Assembly (NCBI RefSeq): GCF_003958625.1
Contig: NZ_RSEL01000005.1
Coordinates: forward strand, 421,607-485,606
Origin: Tsuneonella rigui
Lineage (GTDB): Bacteria > Pseudomonadota > Alphaproteobacteria > Sphingomonadales > Sphingomonadaceae
DNA length: 64,000 bases
Reading direction: 5' to 3'
Shown here: piece by piece, positions 35,004 through 44,616 of the stretch
Layout of the letters: every line of letters begins with the position of its first letter
Position numbering within the stretch: the stretch's first letter is position 1
Made by a program: the position numbers and the translations under genes
Notes under the pieces: generated by a model
Database searches by the model: none
What the model saw: the letters and a program-made list of their open reading frames with translations, nothing else
Told to the model about the DNA's origin: nothing

Positions 35004-35981
35004 ATGCGCACACGGCAGGCCTATATCGACGCCCCTGGCGGCCCCGAGGCGATCCGCTGGCGCGAGGTGGAGCTGCCTGCGCCGGGGCCGGGCCAGGCGC
35101 TGCTGCGGCATGAGGCGATCGGGCTCAATTTCATCGATACCTATCACCGCTCCGGCCTTTACCCGCTTGCGATGCCGGCGACCCTGGGGCTCGAGGCCGC
35201 GGGCGTTGTCGAGGCAATCGGCGATGGCGTCGAGGGCGTGGCGGCCGGCGATCGGGTGGCGACGTTCGGCCCCAGCCGGGCCGCCTATGCCGACGCGCAG
35301 ATTGTATCGGCCGCAGAACTGTTCGCGGTGCCTGCGGACATCGACCTCCGGACCGCGGCCGCAGTGCTGCTCAAGGGTCTGACCACCGAGATGCTGGCCG
35401 AGAGGGTCGCTCCTCTCGCCGAGGGCCAGTGGGCCCTGGTCCACGCGGCGGCCGGCGGGGTGGGACAGCTGCTCGTCCAGTGGCTAGTCGCGCGCGGAGT
35501 GCGGGTTATCGCCACTGCCGGCAGCGAAGGGAAGTGCGACCTCGCCCGCTCGCTCGGAGCCGAGCATGCGGTCGATGCGGGAGCGACTGACCTAGCCGAG
35601 CAAGTCCGCGCGATCACCGAGGGCCGCGGCGTTCGCGCGAGCTACGACGGCGTGGGCAAGGCAACCTGGGAAGCCTCGCTCAAAGCCACCGGACGGCGCG
35701 GGATCATCGCCAGCTTCGGCAACGCGAGCGGCCCCGTCACCGGCGTGAACCTGGGGTCGCTAGCGTCAGCCGGATCGCTGTTCGTCTCCCGACCGACCCT
35801 GTTCGACTATTACCGCGAACCCGCCGAACGCGCCGAGGGTGCGGCGAAGCTGTGGGACATGCTCGGCAGCGGCAAGGTCAAGGTCGAGATCGGCCAGACC
35901 TACCCGCTCGACCAGGCCGAGCAGGCGCACCGCGATCTGGAGGCGCGCAAGACAGTCGGTTCGACGCTGCTTTTGCCTTAG
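35004..35981 (+). CDS. NADPH:quinone reductase (zinc-free MDR)
   Basis: 325 residues. Medium-chain dehydrogenase/reductase of the QOR type. The N-terminal GroES-like part has [24 protein letters not shown] and lacks the catalytic and structural zinc cysteines. The nucleotide-binding fold has [15 protein letters not shown]. The ATG at 35004 has AAGGAG at 34991-34996. It reduces quinones or other electrophiles at the expense of NADPH. It is divergent from egtB. The stop interlocks with the convergent DAHP synthase stop (TTAG). Confidence 0.92.
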   Translation: MRTRQAYIDAPGGPEAIRWREVELPAPGPGQALLRHEAIGLNFIDTYHRSGLYPLAMPATLGLEAAGVVEAIGDGVEGVAAGDRVATFGPSRAAYADAQIVSAAELFAVPADIDLRTAAAVLLKGLTTEMLAERVAPLAEGQWALVHAAAGGVGQLLVQWLVARGVRVIATAGSEGKCDLARSLGAEHAVDAGATDLAEQVRAITEGRGVRASYDGVGKATWEASLKATGRRGIIASFGNASGPVTGVNLGSLASAGSLFVSRPTLFDYYREPAERAEGAAKLWDMLGSGKVKVEIGQTYPLDQAEQAHRDLEARKTVGSTLLLP

Positions 35982-37351
35982 GCGGCCGCGGTCTGCCCCG
36001 CGCTCGCCTCTAGGTTCAGCATTTCGGCGAGCAGGAAGGCAAGTTCAATCGATTGTGCGGCATTCAAACGCGGGTCGCAGTGCGTATGATAGCGGTCGCC
36101 GAGCGCCTCGTGGCTGATCGCCACCGCGCCGCCGACGCATTCGGTCACGTCCTGCCCGGTCATCTCGATGTGGATGCCGCCCGCATGCGTGCCTTCGGCG
36201 CGGTGCACTGCGAAGAAGCCCTTCACCTCGCGCAGAATGCGGTCGAATGGGCGCGTTTTGTAGCCGCTGTTCGACTTGATGACGTTGCCGTGCATCGGGT
36301 CGCAGCTCCACACCACCGGGTGTCCCTCGCGCGCGACCGCGCGGACCAGCGGCGGCAGGCCGCTCTCGACCTTGTCGTCGCCGAAGCGGCTGATCAGCGT
36401 CATCCGGCCCGGCTCGCGGCCCGGATTGAGCACGTCGAGCAGGCGGATAAGGTCGTCAGGCGCGAGGCTCGGCCCGCACTTCATGCCGAGCGGGTTGCCG
36501 ATCCCGCGGCAAAATTCGATGTGCGCGCTGCCGGGGAAACGGGTGCGGTCGCCGATCCACACCATGTGGGCGGAGCAGTCGTACCAATCGCCGGTCAGGC
36601 TGTCGCGCCGGGTCAGCGCCTGCTCGTAGGGTAGCAGCAGCGCTTCGTGACTGGTGTAGAAGCTGGTCCGCTCAAGCTGCGGCAAGGTCTCGGGATTGAC
36701 CCCGCACGCTTCCATGAAATCGAGCGATTCCCCAATCCGGTCCGCCACGTCCTTGAACTTGTCCGCCCACGGCGTGCGGCCCATGAAATCGAGCGTCCAG
36801 CGGTGCACCTGGCGCAGGTTCGCGTACCCGCCGCCGGCAAACGCGCGCAGCAGGTTGAGGGTGGCCGCCGCCTGCGAATAGGCGCGGACCATGCGCGCCG
36901 GATCGTTGGCGCGGCTCTCGGGCGTGAACTCGATCCCGTTGATATTGTCGCCGAGGTAGCTCGGCAGTGTGACCTCGCCTTGCGTCTCGGTCGGCGCGCT
37001 GCGGGGCTTGGCGAACTGGCCGGCCATCCGGCCCACCTTCACCACCGGCCGTTTGCTGGCGAAGGTCAGGACGACGGCCATCTGCAGCAGCACGCGGAAG
37101 GTGTCGCGGATGTTGTTGGGATGGAACTCGGCGAAGCTTTCGGCGCAGTCGCCGCCCTGCAGCAGGAACCCGCGCCCATCGGCCACCTCCGCGAGATCGG
37201 CCTTCAGCGCGCGCGCTTCGCCGGCGAACACCAGCGGCGGATAGTGCGACAATGTCGCCTCCGCATCGGCAAGCGCCGCGCGGTCGAGGTATTCGGGCAG
37301 GTGGCGCGCTTCGCACGCCTGCCAGCTATCGGGGGTCCATTCCTGTGCCAC
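35978..37351 (-). CDS. 3-deoxy-7-phosphoheptulonate synthase, class II
   Basis: 457 residues. First step of the shikimate pathway, condensing phosphoenolpyruvate and erythrose 4-phosphate. Class II (plant/AroG-II type) features include an N-terminal [77 protein letters not shown] and [18 protein letters not shown]. The GTG start at 37351 has AGGA at suitable spacing. Class II enzymes are less common in proteobacteria than class I but are usual in alphaproteobacteria. No other aromatic gene is adjacent. Confidence 0.95.
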   Translation of the reverse strand: MAQEWTPDSWQACEARHLPEYLDRAALADAEATLSHYPPLVFAGEARALKADLAEVADGRGFLLQGGDCAESFAEFHPNNIRDTFRVLLQMAVVLTFASKRPVVKVGRMAGQFAKPRSAPTETQGEVTLPSYLGDNINGIEFTPESRANDPARMVRAYSQAAATLNLLRAFAGGGYANLRQVHRWTLDFMGRTPWADKFKDVADRIGESLDFMEACGVNPETLPQLERTSFYTSHEALLLPYEQALTRRDSLTGDWYDCSAHMVWIGDRTRFPGSAHIEFCRGIGNPLGMKCGPSLAPDDLIRLLDVLNPGREPGRMTLISRFGDDKVESGLPPLVRAVAREGHPVVWSCDPMHGNVIKSNSGYKTRPFDRILREVKGFFAVHRAEGTHAGGIHIEMTGQDVTECVGGAVAISHEALGDRYHTHCDPRLNAAQSIELAFLLAEMLNLEASAGQTAAA

Positions 37352-37418
37352 TCCCGAGTCCTAGTCGCTTCGCACCTGCAGCGCAAAGCGGGTTAAACTT
37401 GGCGCAGCGCAAGCTCGC

Positions 37419-40358
37419 TTAGCGCGAGGCCCCGGCGGTTGTCGCTGGCACCCGCGTCGCCAGCTGCTGCCCTTGCGGGATCACCGCCAACCGGAACGGC
37501 GGCCGCGCGGCAAGGTATTTCGCCGCCAGGGCCTGCATCGCTTGCGGAGTGGTCCGCGTGTAGTCGGTCAGCAGCGAGCGCAGCAGGCTGACCCGCTGCG
37601 GATCGGTGCTCGCGCCCTCCAGTTGCCACAGCCAGAAAGTGTTGCCGGTCGAGGCGCGGCTGATCGACTGTTTGAGCGGCTCGGTCACGCGCGCGAGTTC
37701 GTCGGCGGTGGGCGGCGTGGTCGCGAGCTCGTGCGCGATCTTCTCGGTCGCCGCGAAGAACGCCGGCACGTCCTCGGGGCGCACCGTCGCGATCGCCGAG
37801 ATCGAACCGCCGCTGGAGATATCTTCCGGCCAATCGCTCCCGACTTGCGGCGCATAGCTGGCCCCGGTTCGCTCGCGCATCTCGTCGAGCAGGCGGTTGT
37901 TGAACAGGTCGGTGAGGATCTGCAGCTGACGCGATTCCGGCAGCCCCGGGACCCCGGCCCCGCTCGGCCAGGCAACCACCGCCGCGGCCTGGTTGGCGTC
38001 GCCGCGATGGTAGAGCACCGTCGGCTCGCCCGGTCCGGCCACCGTGACCTGCCGTGCCAAGGCAGCGGCGGGGATCGGCTCGCGCTCGGGCAAGGCACCG
38101 AACGACTTGCTCATCGCGTCGAGCGCATCGGCCATCTTGAAGTCGCCGAACACGAGCACTTCGACCGGACCCTGCTTCAACAGCGGTTCCCACACCCGGC
38201 GGAAGCCCTCGGGCGTCGCCGCGTCGAGCTGCGCCGGGTCGGCCGTCGCGAAGCGCGGGTCGCGGGCGTAGAGCTGATACTGCAGGTCGCGTTCGAGGAC
38301 GCCGCTAGGGCTCGCGGCGTAGCTCTCGTAGGCGAGCTTCGCCGCCGCCTTGGCGCGGATGACCGGATTGGCATCCCACCGCGGCATCGCGAGCTTGGCC
38401 GCGAACAGGTAGAGCTGGTCGGCGAGGTCAGCGGCGCGGGTCTGCGCCGTCAGGGTGAAAACGCCGTCGTCGATCGCGAAGTCGAAGCCCATCTTGCGGC
38501 CGGTGCTGATGCGGTCGAGCTCTTCCTGGCCGAGTTCGCCGACACCCGATCCCACGAGCGCGGCCTCGCCGAGCTTCGCGTAGACCGCATCCTCGGGCCT
38601 GAACGCGCGCCAGCCCGATCCAAAGCGCGCCTTGACCGTCACGCGGCCAGGCTCGCCATTATTGGCCCACAACAAGGCGGTGGTACCGTTGGGGAAGACC
38701 ACCCGTTGGATGTCGAGCACGCCCAGCGGCGCGACCGAAGACGGCTGCTGCGGGGTGCCGATCGCCGGCAGATCTGCGAACGAAATTGACTTGGCGGTGA
38801 GGCGTGCGCTGCTGTCCGCGGTGACGGGGGCAAGCAGCGCCGCGCGCAGATCAGCGGCGGTCGCTTCGGACGCATTCGGCGTCACATAAACGGAGCGGAT
38901 CACCGGCCCCGAAAACAGCGAGCGAGTGTGCTTCAGCACATTGGCAGGGGTGAACTGGTCCTTCATCCCGCGGAACACGGTGAGCACCGTTTCCGGCGCG
39001 GCGACGGTCTCGCGGATGTCGACCGCCTGCACCACGTCGTCCGCCAGCTTCGACCCCGCCATGACCGCGCGCTGCTCCACCGAGCTGGCGAACGCCACGT
39101 CGAATTCGGCCATCTCGCGGTCGATTTCCTCCTGCGTCGGCGGCTCGGCCAGCGCATCGGCGATCACCGCGCGCACATCGGTCAGCGCCGATTTCCAGTC
39201 GTCGGTGAGCGGCGCGAAGGTGACGAAGGTGCCGTCCGAAGTGCGGCTGACATCCTCCTGGTTCACCTGCGCGTAGAGGTACGAAGCACCCGCCCGTGCA
39301 CGCGCTTCCAGCCGGCGGTTGATGATCGACTGCGCGAGCGAATCCAGCAGCAGACCCTCGTTATAGACGATCGTGTCGTTGACCGGCCGCCACGGACGCA
39401 TGACTGCGTAGGTCAGGTTGCGCGGCAGGTCGGGCTCGACCAGCACCTGCGTTTCGCCCACCGGGTTCGCCGGGTCGGCGCCCACCGGCGCTTTCGGATC
39501 GCCGAAGTCGGGCGCGGGGACGTGCTTGCCGACGCCCTTCCAGTCGCCGAAGTACTTTTCGACGAGCGAAGCCAGCGTGCGCGCGTCTGTGTCGCCTGCG
39601 ACGACCACGACGGCGTTTTCAGGGCGATACCAGCGCTTGTGGAACGCCTGGACGGACTCGGCGGTCGCCGCGTTGAGCGTTTCCTCGGTGCCGATCGGCA
39701 GGCGGTTCGCGAGTCGCTGGCCGGCGAACAGGGTCTTGCGACTTTCCTCCGCCACGCGCTGCGCCGCGGCGCCGCGCTCTCGCTTCTCGGCGAGCACGAT
39801 CGGGCGGTCTTCCGACAAGCCCTTGGCCGATAGCGTGGGCGCCTCGATCATGCCGGACAGGAGCTTGAACACCTCTTCCAACTTCGCCGGCGTCGCGTCG
39901 GGCACGTCGAGCTTGTATACCGTTTGGGTCGGCGAGGTCTCGGCGTTGGTGTCGCTGCCGAAGGTGGCGCCCAGGCGCTGGAAAGTGGGGATCGCGGCGC
40001 CATCGGCGAGGTACTTGCTCTCGCGGAAGGTCATGTGCTCGATCAGGTGCGCGAAGCCCTGCTCGGCGTCGGTCTCGTGGATCGAGCCGGCATCAATGCG
40101 CACCCGGATCGAGACTTGGCCCGGCGGCACGCCGTTCTTGCGCACCGCATAGCGCAGGCCGTTGGACATTTCGCCGAACAGCCATTCCTTGTCGCGCGGA
40201 ACGTCGCTGCCCTTGTAGATCCAGGGCGTGACGTTGCCTGTCTGCAGCGACTTGGGCTCGGGCGCGGCGGTCTTGTCCTGCGCCGGGATCGGCGAAGCCA
40301 GCAGGATTAGAGGGAGCAGCGGCGCGAGGTGCCGGACGGCACGCGGAAGCAAGGTCAT
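37419..40358 (-). CDS. Exported M16-family zinc metallopeptidase (two catalytic-type lobes)
   Basis: 979 residues from the ATG at 40358, with a signal peptide (LAPLLPLILLASPIPAQ, cleaved near residue 27). The inverted zinc motif is HLIEH at 104-108 (H104, E107, H108), with further glutamates in EKRERGAAAQRVAEE. There are four M16 repeats, that is two M16 pairs, of which only the first keeps the zinc site, as in pitrilysin-like proteins. It probably degrades periplasmic peptides. The open frame continues 121 codons upstream with an unlikely composition and is excluded. It is divergent from nfuA. Confidence 0.92.
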   Translation of the reverse strand: MTLLPRAVRHLAPLLPLILLASPIPAQDKTAAPEPKSLQTGNVTPWIYKGSDVPRDKEWLFGEMSNGLRYAVRKNGVPPGQVSIRVRIDAGSIHETDAEQGFAHLIEHMTFRESKYLADGAAIPTFQRLGATFGSDTNAETSPTQTVYKLDVPDATPAKLEEVFKLLSGMIEAPTLSAKGLSEDRPIVLAEKRERGAAAQRVAEESRKTLFAGQRLANRLPIGTEETLNAATAESVQAFHKRWYRPENAVVVVAGDTDARTLASLVEKYFGDWKGVGKHVPAPDFGDPKAPVGADPANPVGETQVLVEPDLPRNLTYAVMRPWRPVNDTIVYNEGLLLDSLAQSIINRRLEARARAGASYLYAQVNQEDVSRTSDGTFVTFAPLTDDWKSALTDVRAVIADALAEPPTQEEIDREMAEFDVAFASSVEQRAVMAGSKLADDVVQAVDIRETVAAPETVLTVFRGMKDQFTPANVLKHTRSLFSGPVIRSVYVTPNASEATAADLRAALLAPVTADSSARLTAKSISFADLPAIGTPQQPSSVAPLGVLDIQRVVFPNGTTALLWANNGEPGRVTVKARFGSGWRAFRPEDAVYAKLGEAALVGSGVGELGQEELDRISTGRKMGFDFAIDDGVFTLTAQTRAADLADQLYLFAAKLAMPRWDANPVIRAKAAAKLAYESYAASPSGVLERDLQYQLYARDPRFATADPAQLDAATPEGFRRVWEPLLKQGPVEVLVFGDFKMADALDAMSKSFGALPEREPIPAAALARQVTVAGPGEPTVLYHRGDANQAAAVVAWPSGAGVPGLPESRQLQILTDLFNNRLLDEMRERTGASYAPQVGSDWPEDISSGGSISAIATVRPEDVPAFFAATEKIAHELATTPPTADELARVTEPLKQSISRASTGNTFWLWQLEGASTDPQRVSLLRSLLTDYTRTTPQAMQALAAKYLAARPPFRLAVIPQGQQLATRVPATTAGASR

Positions 40359-40466
40359 GGGGCGGCTATAGGGGGCCGCCAAGTGAAGGGATAGTGAATG
40401 CCCGACAAGAAACCGTGACCGTCCGACCAACTTGTTCTCCTGCCCCCCTCGCCCTACATGCGCGGC

Positions 40467-41045
40467 ATGTTCATCGAGACCGAAACCACCCCCAATCCGG
40501 CCGCGCTCAAGTTCCTGCCGGGTCGTCAGGTCATGCCCGCCGGCACTCGCGAATTCACCGATCCGGAAGCCGCCGAGGCGAGCCCGCTGGCGCAGGCGCT
40601 GTTCGATACCGGCGAGGTCACGAACGTATTTTTGGGTGGCGACTTCGTATCGGTAACCGCCGCACCGGGCACGGACTGGAGCCAGCTCAAGCCGCAGGTC
40701 GTCTCGGTCCTGCTCGACCACTTCGTGTCGGGCGCGCCGCTGTTCGTCGGCGGCGGGGCGAGCGGCATCGCGGTGCCGGCCGAAGAATCACTGACGGTCG
40801 AAGAAGACCCGGCCGACGCAGACATCGTGGCGCAGATTCACGAGCTGCTCGAGAGCCGCATTCGTCCCGCGGTCGCCAACGACGGCGGCGACATCGTCTA
40901 TCGCGGCTACCGCGACGGAATCGTACACCTGCAGATGCAGGGCGCCTGCTCCGGATGCCCTTCCTCGACCGCCACGCTCAAGCACGGGATCGAGGGGCTG
41001 CTGAAGCACTACATTCCCGAGGTCACCGAAGTTCGCGCGGCCTGA
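40467..41045 (+). CDS. Iron-sulfur cluster carrier NfuA/NifU-type
   Basis: 192 residues. The N-terminal Nfu domain (MFIETETTPNPAALKFLPG) and the C-terminal NifU domain carry C161 and C164 in GACSGCPSS. Two such chains bind one [4Fe-4S] cluster and deliver it to apo-proteins. ATG at 40467 gives the standard N-terminus; another ATG at 40458 is possible, and neither has a good ribosome-binding site. It may supply the clusters of MiaB (44617) and MutY (58766), which both need one. A reductase follows 3 bases later. Confidence 0.92.
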   Translation: MFIETETTPNPAALKFLPGRQVMPAGTREFTDPEAAEASPLAQALFDTGEVTNVFLGGDFVSVTAAPGTDWSQLKPQVVSVLLDHFVSGAPLFVGGGASGIAVPAEESLTVEEDPADADIVAQIHELLESRIRPAVANDGGDIVYRGYRDGIVHLQMQGACSGCPSSTATLKHGIEGLLKHYIPEVTEVRAA

Positions 41046-41048
41046 AGC

Positions 41049-41654
41049 ATGACCAGGCAGTTTCACGAGCCGCTGGGCGACGCGGCGCTCGACCAGATTT
41101 TTCGCGAAGCGCGTACCTACAACGGGTGGCTCGACAAGCCCGTCAGCGACGAGCAGCTCCGCGCGATCTGGGACCTGCTGAAATTCGGCCCGACCTCCGC
41201 CAACATGCTTCCGGCCCGGATCGTGTGGGTGAAGTCCGCCGAAGCGAAGGAGAAGCTGGCTAGCCTCGCCGGCGGAACCAACCCCGACAAGATCCGGCAA
41301 GCGCCGGTGACCGCGATCATCGGCTACGATATCGATTTCCATGAGCAATTGCCGTGGCTGTTCCCGCACACCGACGCCAAGAGCTGGTTCGAGGGCAATG
41401 AGCCGCTGCGCACCGAAGGCGCGTTCCGCAATTCGTCGCTGCAAGGCGCCTATTTCATCATCGCCTGCCGGGCGCTCGGGTTCGATACCGGTCCGATGTC
41501 GGGGTTCAACAACGCGGGCGTCGATGCCGAGTTCTTCGCAGATCAACCGCGCGTGCGCTCAAACTTCATCTGCTCGGTCGGCTATGGCGATCCCGCCTCG
41601 ATCTTCGAGCGGAGCCCGCGTCCCGATTTCGACAAGTTCAACCGCATTATTTGA
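41049..41654 (+). CDS. RutE/HadB-like nitroreductase family (malonic semialdehyde reductase type)
   Basis: 201 residues. The FMN fold is of the RutE group: RTYNGWLDKPVSDEQLRAIW, LLKFGPTSANMLPARIVWV, then NSSLQGAYFIIACRALGFDTGPMSGFNNAGVD and SNFICSVGYGDP. In the pyrimidine (Rut) pathway this group reduces malonic semialdehyde, but no rut cluster is seen, so a general nitro- or quinone reductase function is equally possible. Its start is 3 bases after the nfuA stop. Confidence 0.88.
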   Translation: MTRQFHEPLGDAALDQIFREARTYNGWLDKPVSDEQLRAIWDLLKFGPTSANMLPARIVWVKSAEAKEKLASLAGGTNPDKIRQAPVTAIIGYDIDFHEQLPWLFPHTDAKSWFEGNEPLRTEGAFRNSSLQGAYFIIACRALGFDTGPMSGFNNAGVDAEFFADQPRVRSNFICSVGYGDPASIFERSPRPDFDKFNRII

Positions 41655-41687
41655 CCCGGCGGCGCGCTCCGTGCATCGGCGCGGACG

Positions 41688-42296
41688 ATGCGGACCCTGG
41701 CGATCGAATGCGCGACCGAGGCCTGTTCGGTCGCGCTGTTTGACGGCGAGACCGTCATCGATGCCGCGCACAAGGTGCTCGGGCGCGGTCATGCCGAGAA
41801 GCTCGTGCCGATGATTGCGGCCCTGCCCGCTCGCGGCCGAGCGCAGCGCATCCTGGTTTCGCTCGGGCCCGGCAGTTTCACCGGCGTTCGCATCGGCGTC
41901 GCCACCGCTAAGGCGCTGGGGTTCGCTTGGAGCGCCGAAGTGCTCGGCTATCCCACGCTGTCGCTCGTCGCGGCGATGGCGCGCGCCGATTTCGACTGGC
42001 CCGCGGTAACGGTGTGCATGACCGGAGGCCACGGCGAATGGTTCGTGCAGCACTTCGCTGGCGATAGCGCTGCGGGTCCGGCAGTTTCGTTGTCGCCGTA
42101 CGCGGCGGTCGCTCAAGATCGCGGACTGCCGCTTGCCGGCTCCCAAGCTCCGGAATTCACGGCGCTCATCGGGAACCGCGACGGGCACTTCCTGCTGCCC
42201 GACGCCTCTCGCGCCAATCTCCTGCCACCGGACACCCTGACGCCAGCGGTGGCGCCAATCTACGGGCGCGGTCCCGACGCGCGGTTGCCGGGATGA
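41688..42296 (+). CDS. tsaB: tRNA t6A biosynthesis protein TsaB
   Basis: 202 residues. Partner of TsaD and TsaE in making N6-threonylcarbamoyladenosine at tRNA position 37. The actin-like ATPase fold is visible in MRTLAIECATEACSVALFD, SLGPGSFTGVRIGVATAKALG and HGEWFVQHF. As usual it is next to rimI, whose start overlaps its stop (ATGA). Neither tsaD nor tsaE is in the window. Confidence 0.93.
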   Translation: MRTLAIECATEACSVALFDGETVIDAAHKVLGRGHAEKLVPMIAALPARGRAQRILVSLGPGSFTGVRIGVATAKALGFAWSAEVLGYPTLSLVAAMARADFDWPAVTVCMTGGHGEWFVQHFAGDSAAGPAVSLSPYAAVAQDRGLPLAGSQAPEFTALIGNRDGHFLLPDASRANLLPPDTLTPAVAPIYGRGPDARLPG

Positions 42297-42748
42297 GCGA
42301 CGACCTCGACCGGATCATGGCGGTGATGGACGCCGCGTTCGACCCGGCCTGGGGCGAGGCCTGGAACCGTCGGCAAGTGAGCGACTCGCTTGCCTTTCCG
42401 CACACCCATTTCCGTCTGCTCGCCGCGGATGGGCAGCCACCAGATATCGGAGCTCCGGCGGCCGGCTTTACCCTCGTCCGTGCGGCCCCCGGTGAGGAGG
42501 AACTGCTGCTGATCGGCGTCGCCCCCGAAAGCCGGAATCGCGGCATCGGACGGCGCCTGCTCGAACAAGTCCTCGACGACGCCCGCGAGCGCGGAGCCGA
42601 GCGCGTGTTCCTCGAAATGCGCTACAATAATCCCGCCGCGCCGCTTTATCGTTCGATTGGTTTCGAACCTATCGGCCGACGGCGCGATTATTATGGACTG
42701 CCCGACGGCACCAAAATCGATGCGATTACATTTGCCTGCGCATTGTGA
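42293..42748 (+). CDS. rimI: Ribosomal-protein-alanine N-acetyltransferase RimI (GNAT)
   Basis: 151 residues. The GNAT fold has the acetyl-CoA loop VAPESRNRGIGRRLLEQVL (R-x-x-G-x-G/A) and the RAERVFLEMRYNNPAAPLYRSIGF segment, typical for RimI. It acetylates an N-terminal alanine on a ribosomal protein (S18 in E. coli). It is co-translated with tsaB. A small hairpin CCCGT/ACGGG (42749-42764) directly follows the stop but has no T-run. Confidence 0.9.
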   Translation: MSDDLDRIMAVMDAAFDPAWGEAWNRRQVSDSLAFPHTHFRLLAADGQPPDIGAPAAGFTLVRAAPGEEELLLIGVAPESRNRGIGRRLLEQVLDDARERGAERVFLEMRYNNPAAPLYRSIGFEPIGRRRDYYGLPDGTKIDAITFACAL

Positions 42749-42892
42749 CCCGTAACTGCACGGGATAGAAAAGAGCGCAGTATAGCTCGATACTCCCCTT
42801 GTATTCCCAACGGAATTCCTCCACGCAACAACTGCGGAAGGTATGAGTGGGTCGCCCGCACAAAAGTATCGATCGCAAGAGGCTTTTTACAA

Positions 42893-43330
42893 ATGGAAAC
42901 CATCGAAACCGACATGTCGGAGATGCTGATAACGCTCACATCCGACATCGTCGCCGCCCACGTTAGCAACAACACGCTCTCGGTAGACGAAGTGCCGACC
43001 CTGATCTCGACCGTGTACGGCGCGCTCGCCGGGCTCGGTGGTTCGGCACCGGTCGAAGAGGCGCGTCCCGAACCGGCGGTTTCCGTCCGCGCTTCGGTCA
43101 AGCGCGACCATCTGGTCTGCCTGGAAGACGGCAAGAAGATGAAGATGCTCAAGCGTCACTTGATGACCGAGCATGGCATGACGCCGGACGATTATCGCCA
43201 GCGCTGGGGTCTTGCCGCGGACTACCCGATGGTCGCGCCCGATTACGCCGAGACCCGGCGCGATCTGGCGGTGAAGATCGGCCTCGGCCGCAAGCCCGGT
43301 CAGAAGCGCGGCCGCAAGAAAAAGGCCTAA
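42893..43330 (+). CDS. MucR/Ros-family zinc-finger regulator
   Basis: 145 residues. Prokaryotic zinc-finger DNA-binding protein. The zinc set is C76-x2-D79-x9-H89-x4-H94, where Asp replaces the second Cys, a variant known in MucR proteins of rhizobia and Brucella. The KRHLMTEHGMTPDDYRQRWGL helix region and a basic tail (KPGQKRGRKKKA) follow. MucR proteins repress exopolysaccharide, motility or virulence genes and autoregulate from AT-rich sites. The preceding 144-base gap is AT-richer than its surroundings and could hold such sites. Confidence 0.93.
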   Translation: METIETDMSEMLITLTSDIVAAHVSNNTLSVDEVPTLISTVYGALAGLGGSAPVEEARPEPAVSVRASVKRDHLVCLEDGKKMKMLKRHLMTEHGMTPDDYRQRWGLAADYPMVAPDYAETRRDLAVKIGLGRKPGQKRGRKKKA

Positions 43331-43355
43331 CGCCAGGCCAAGCGCAGGCTTGAGA

Positions 43356-43390
43356 ACAATGTCCCGGGGCGATAGGCTCCGGGACATTGT
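43356..43390. promoter_or_regulatory. 12-bp perfect inverted repeat between mucR and the Fur-family gene
   Basis: ACAATGTCCCGG (43356-43367) and CCGGGACATTGT (43379-43390) are exact reverse complements around 11 bases. There is no T-tract, so it is either a Rho-independent-like processing hairpin for mucR or an operator. It ends 18 bases before the proposed TTG start at 43408 of the Fur-family gene and so could also be that gene's autoregulatory site. Confidence 0.55.
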
Positions 43391-43407
43391 CCTTGCCGGA
43401 AGCACCG

Positions 43408-43830
43408 TTGCACCAACCTATCGATCTCGAACAGCTATGCGCCGAGCGCGGCCTGCGTATCACCGAACAGCGGCGCGTGATCGCGCGCGTGCTGTCGGAG
43501 AGCGACGATCATCCTGACGTCGAGCAGCTCCACCGCCGCGCCGCCGATATCGATCCCAAGATCTCGATCGCGACGGTTTATCGCACGGTGCGCCTGTTCG
43601 AAGAGGCAGGGATCCTCGACCGCCATGATTTCGGCGACGGGCGCGCACGCTACGAAGCGGCGCCGGAAGCGCATCACGATCACTTGATCGACGTCGAAAC
43701 CGGCAAGGTCATCGAATTCGTCGATCCCGAGCTCGAAGCGCTGCAGCGCCAGATCGCCGCCAAGCTCGGCTACCGCCTCGTCGATCACCGGATGGAGCTC
43801 TACGGGGTCCGGCTCGACCGCGAGGAGTGA
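43408..43830 (+). CDS. Fur/Mur-family metal-dependent repressor
   Basis: 140 residues from a TTG at 43408, which has GGAAG as ribosome-binding site; TTGs at 43387 and 43393 would give a few residues more but fall in or next to the hairpin. The winged helix has ITEQRRVIARVLSESDDHPD, VEQLHRRAADIDPKISIATV, and YRTVRLFEEAGILDRHDFGDG. The metal site block is AHHDHLIDVETGKVIEF. The C-terminal CxxC structural zinc of E. coli Fur is absent, as in many alphaproteobacterial Fur/Mur proteins. It regulates iron or manganese genes. The plsC start overlaps its stop. Confidence 0.9.
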   Translation: MHQPIDLEQLCAERGLRITEQRRVIARVLSESDDHPDVEQLHRRAADIDPKISIATVYRTVRLFEEAGILDRHDFGDGRARYEAAPEAHHDHLIDVETGKVIEFVDPELEALQRQIAAKLGYRLVDHRMELYGVRLDREE

Positions 43831-44582
43831 TGGCGCACGCGCTGCCCGTCCCGCGCATTCGTCCGCTCGGCTGGGGGCTAATCGTTTTTCGCCTGCTTTT
43901 GATGATCCTGCTGCTGGTGGTGTGCACGCCGCTGCACCTGATCTGGCGCACGCTCCGGCTCGGCCGCTGGTGGCCGCGGGTGTTCCTCTCCGGCATCGGC
44001 ATGATCGCGGGGCTTCACCTGCGAGTCGATGGGCGCCCGGAAAGGGGCGCGCTGCTGCTGGCCAACCACGTAAGTTGGCTCGACATCCCCGCGTTGGCCC
44101 ACGCCACCGGCAGCGCATTCGTGGCGCACGACGGGCTGGCGGCCTTCCCGTTCCTCAAGTGGCTGTGCGAGATGAACGACACGGTGTTCATCGCCCGCCA
44201 CGACCGCGCGAGCATTACCCAGCAGGTGCAGCAGGTGCGCGCGGCGATGGCCGAGCGCGGCGCGTTGACCTTGTTTCCCGAGGGCACGACCAGCGACGGG
44301 ACTGGGTTGCTGCCGTTCAAATCCTCGCTGCTTTCGGCGCTCGATCCGCTGCCGCCCGGCGCTGTGGTCCAGCCGGTGCTGCTGGCCTACGAAGATGCCG
44401 CCCGGATCGCGTGGGTGGGCGAGGAGCATGGCCTCGACAACTTCAAGCGAATCCTCGCGCGGCTGCGTCCGGTGCGGCTCACGCTGATCTTCCTGTCGCC
44501 GCTGGCAGACGGTGCGCTGGCGGACCGCAAGGCGATCTCCGCCGCTGCCCGCATGCAGATCCTCGCGGCGATGGGCGCCTAG
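43830..44582 (+). CDS. plsC: 1-acyl-sn-glycerol-3-phosphate acyltransferase
   Basis: 250 residues. The second acylation of phosphatidic acid synthesis at the inner membrane. An N-terminal membrane segment (about 15-35) is followed by the acyltransferase motif H80-x4-D85 in ANHVSWLD, and LFPEGTTSDG near 150. It starts at ATG 43830, overlapping the Fur-family stop by one base, with GAGGAG just ahead. It could equally acylate lyso-ornithine lipid, since the family includes OlsA, but no olsB is present. Confidence 0.9.
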   Translation: MAHALPVPRIRPLGWGLIVFRLLLMILLLVVCTPLHLIWRTLRLGRWWPRVFLSGIGMIAGLHLRVDGRPERGALLLANHVSWLDIPALAHATGSAFVAHDGLAAFPFLKWLCEMNDTVFIARHDRASITQQVQQVRAAMAERGALTLFPEGTTSDGTGLLPFKSSLLSALDPLPPGAVVQPVLLAYEDAARIAWVGEEHGLDNFKRILARLRPVRLTLIFLSPLADGALADRKAISAAARMQILAAMGA

Positions 44583-44616
44583 CCTCGCGCGGCGTTTTCG
44601 GATACCGGCGCGGCCC

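Noticed and set aside
42749..42764. CCCGT/ACGGG hairpin after rimI as a terminator
   Set aside because: Only 5 base pairs and followed by ATAGAAAAG rather than T residues on the plus strand.
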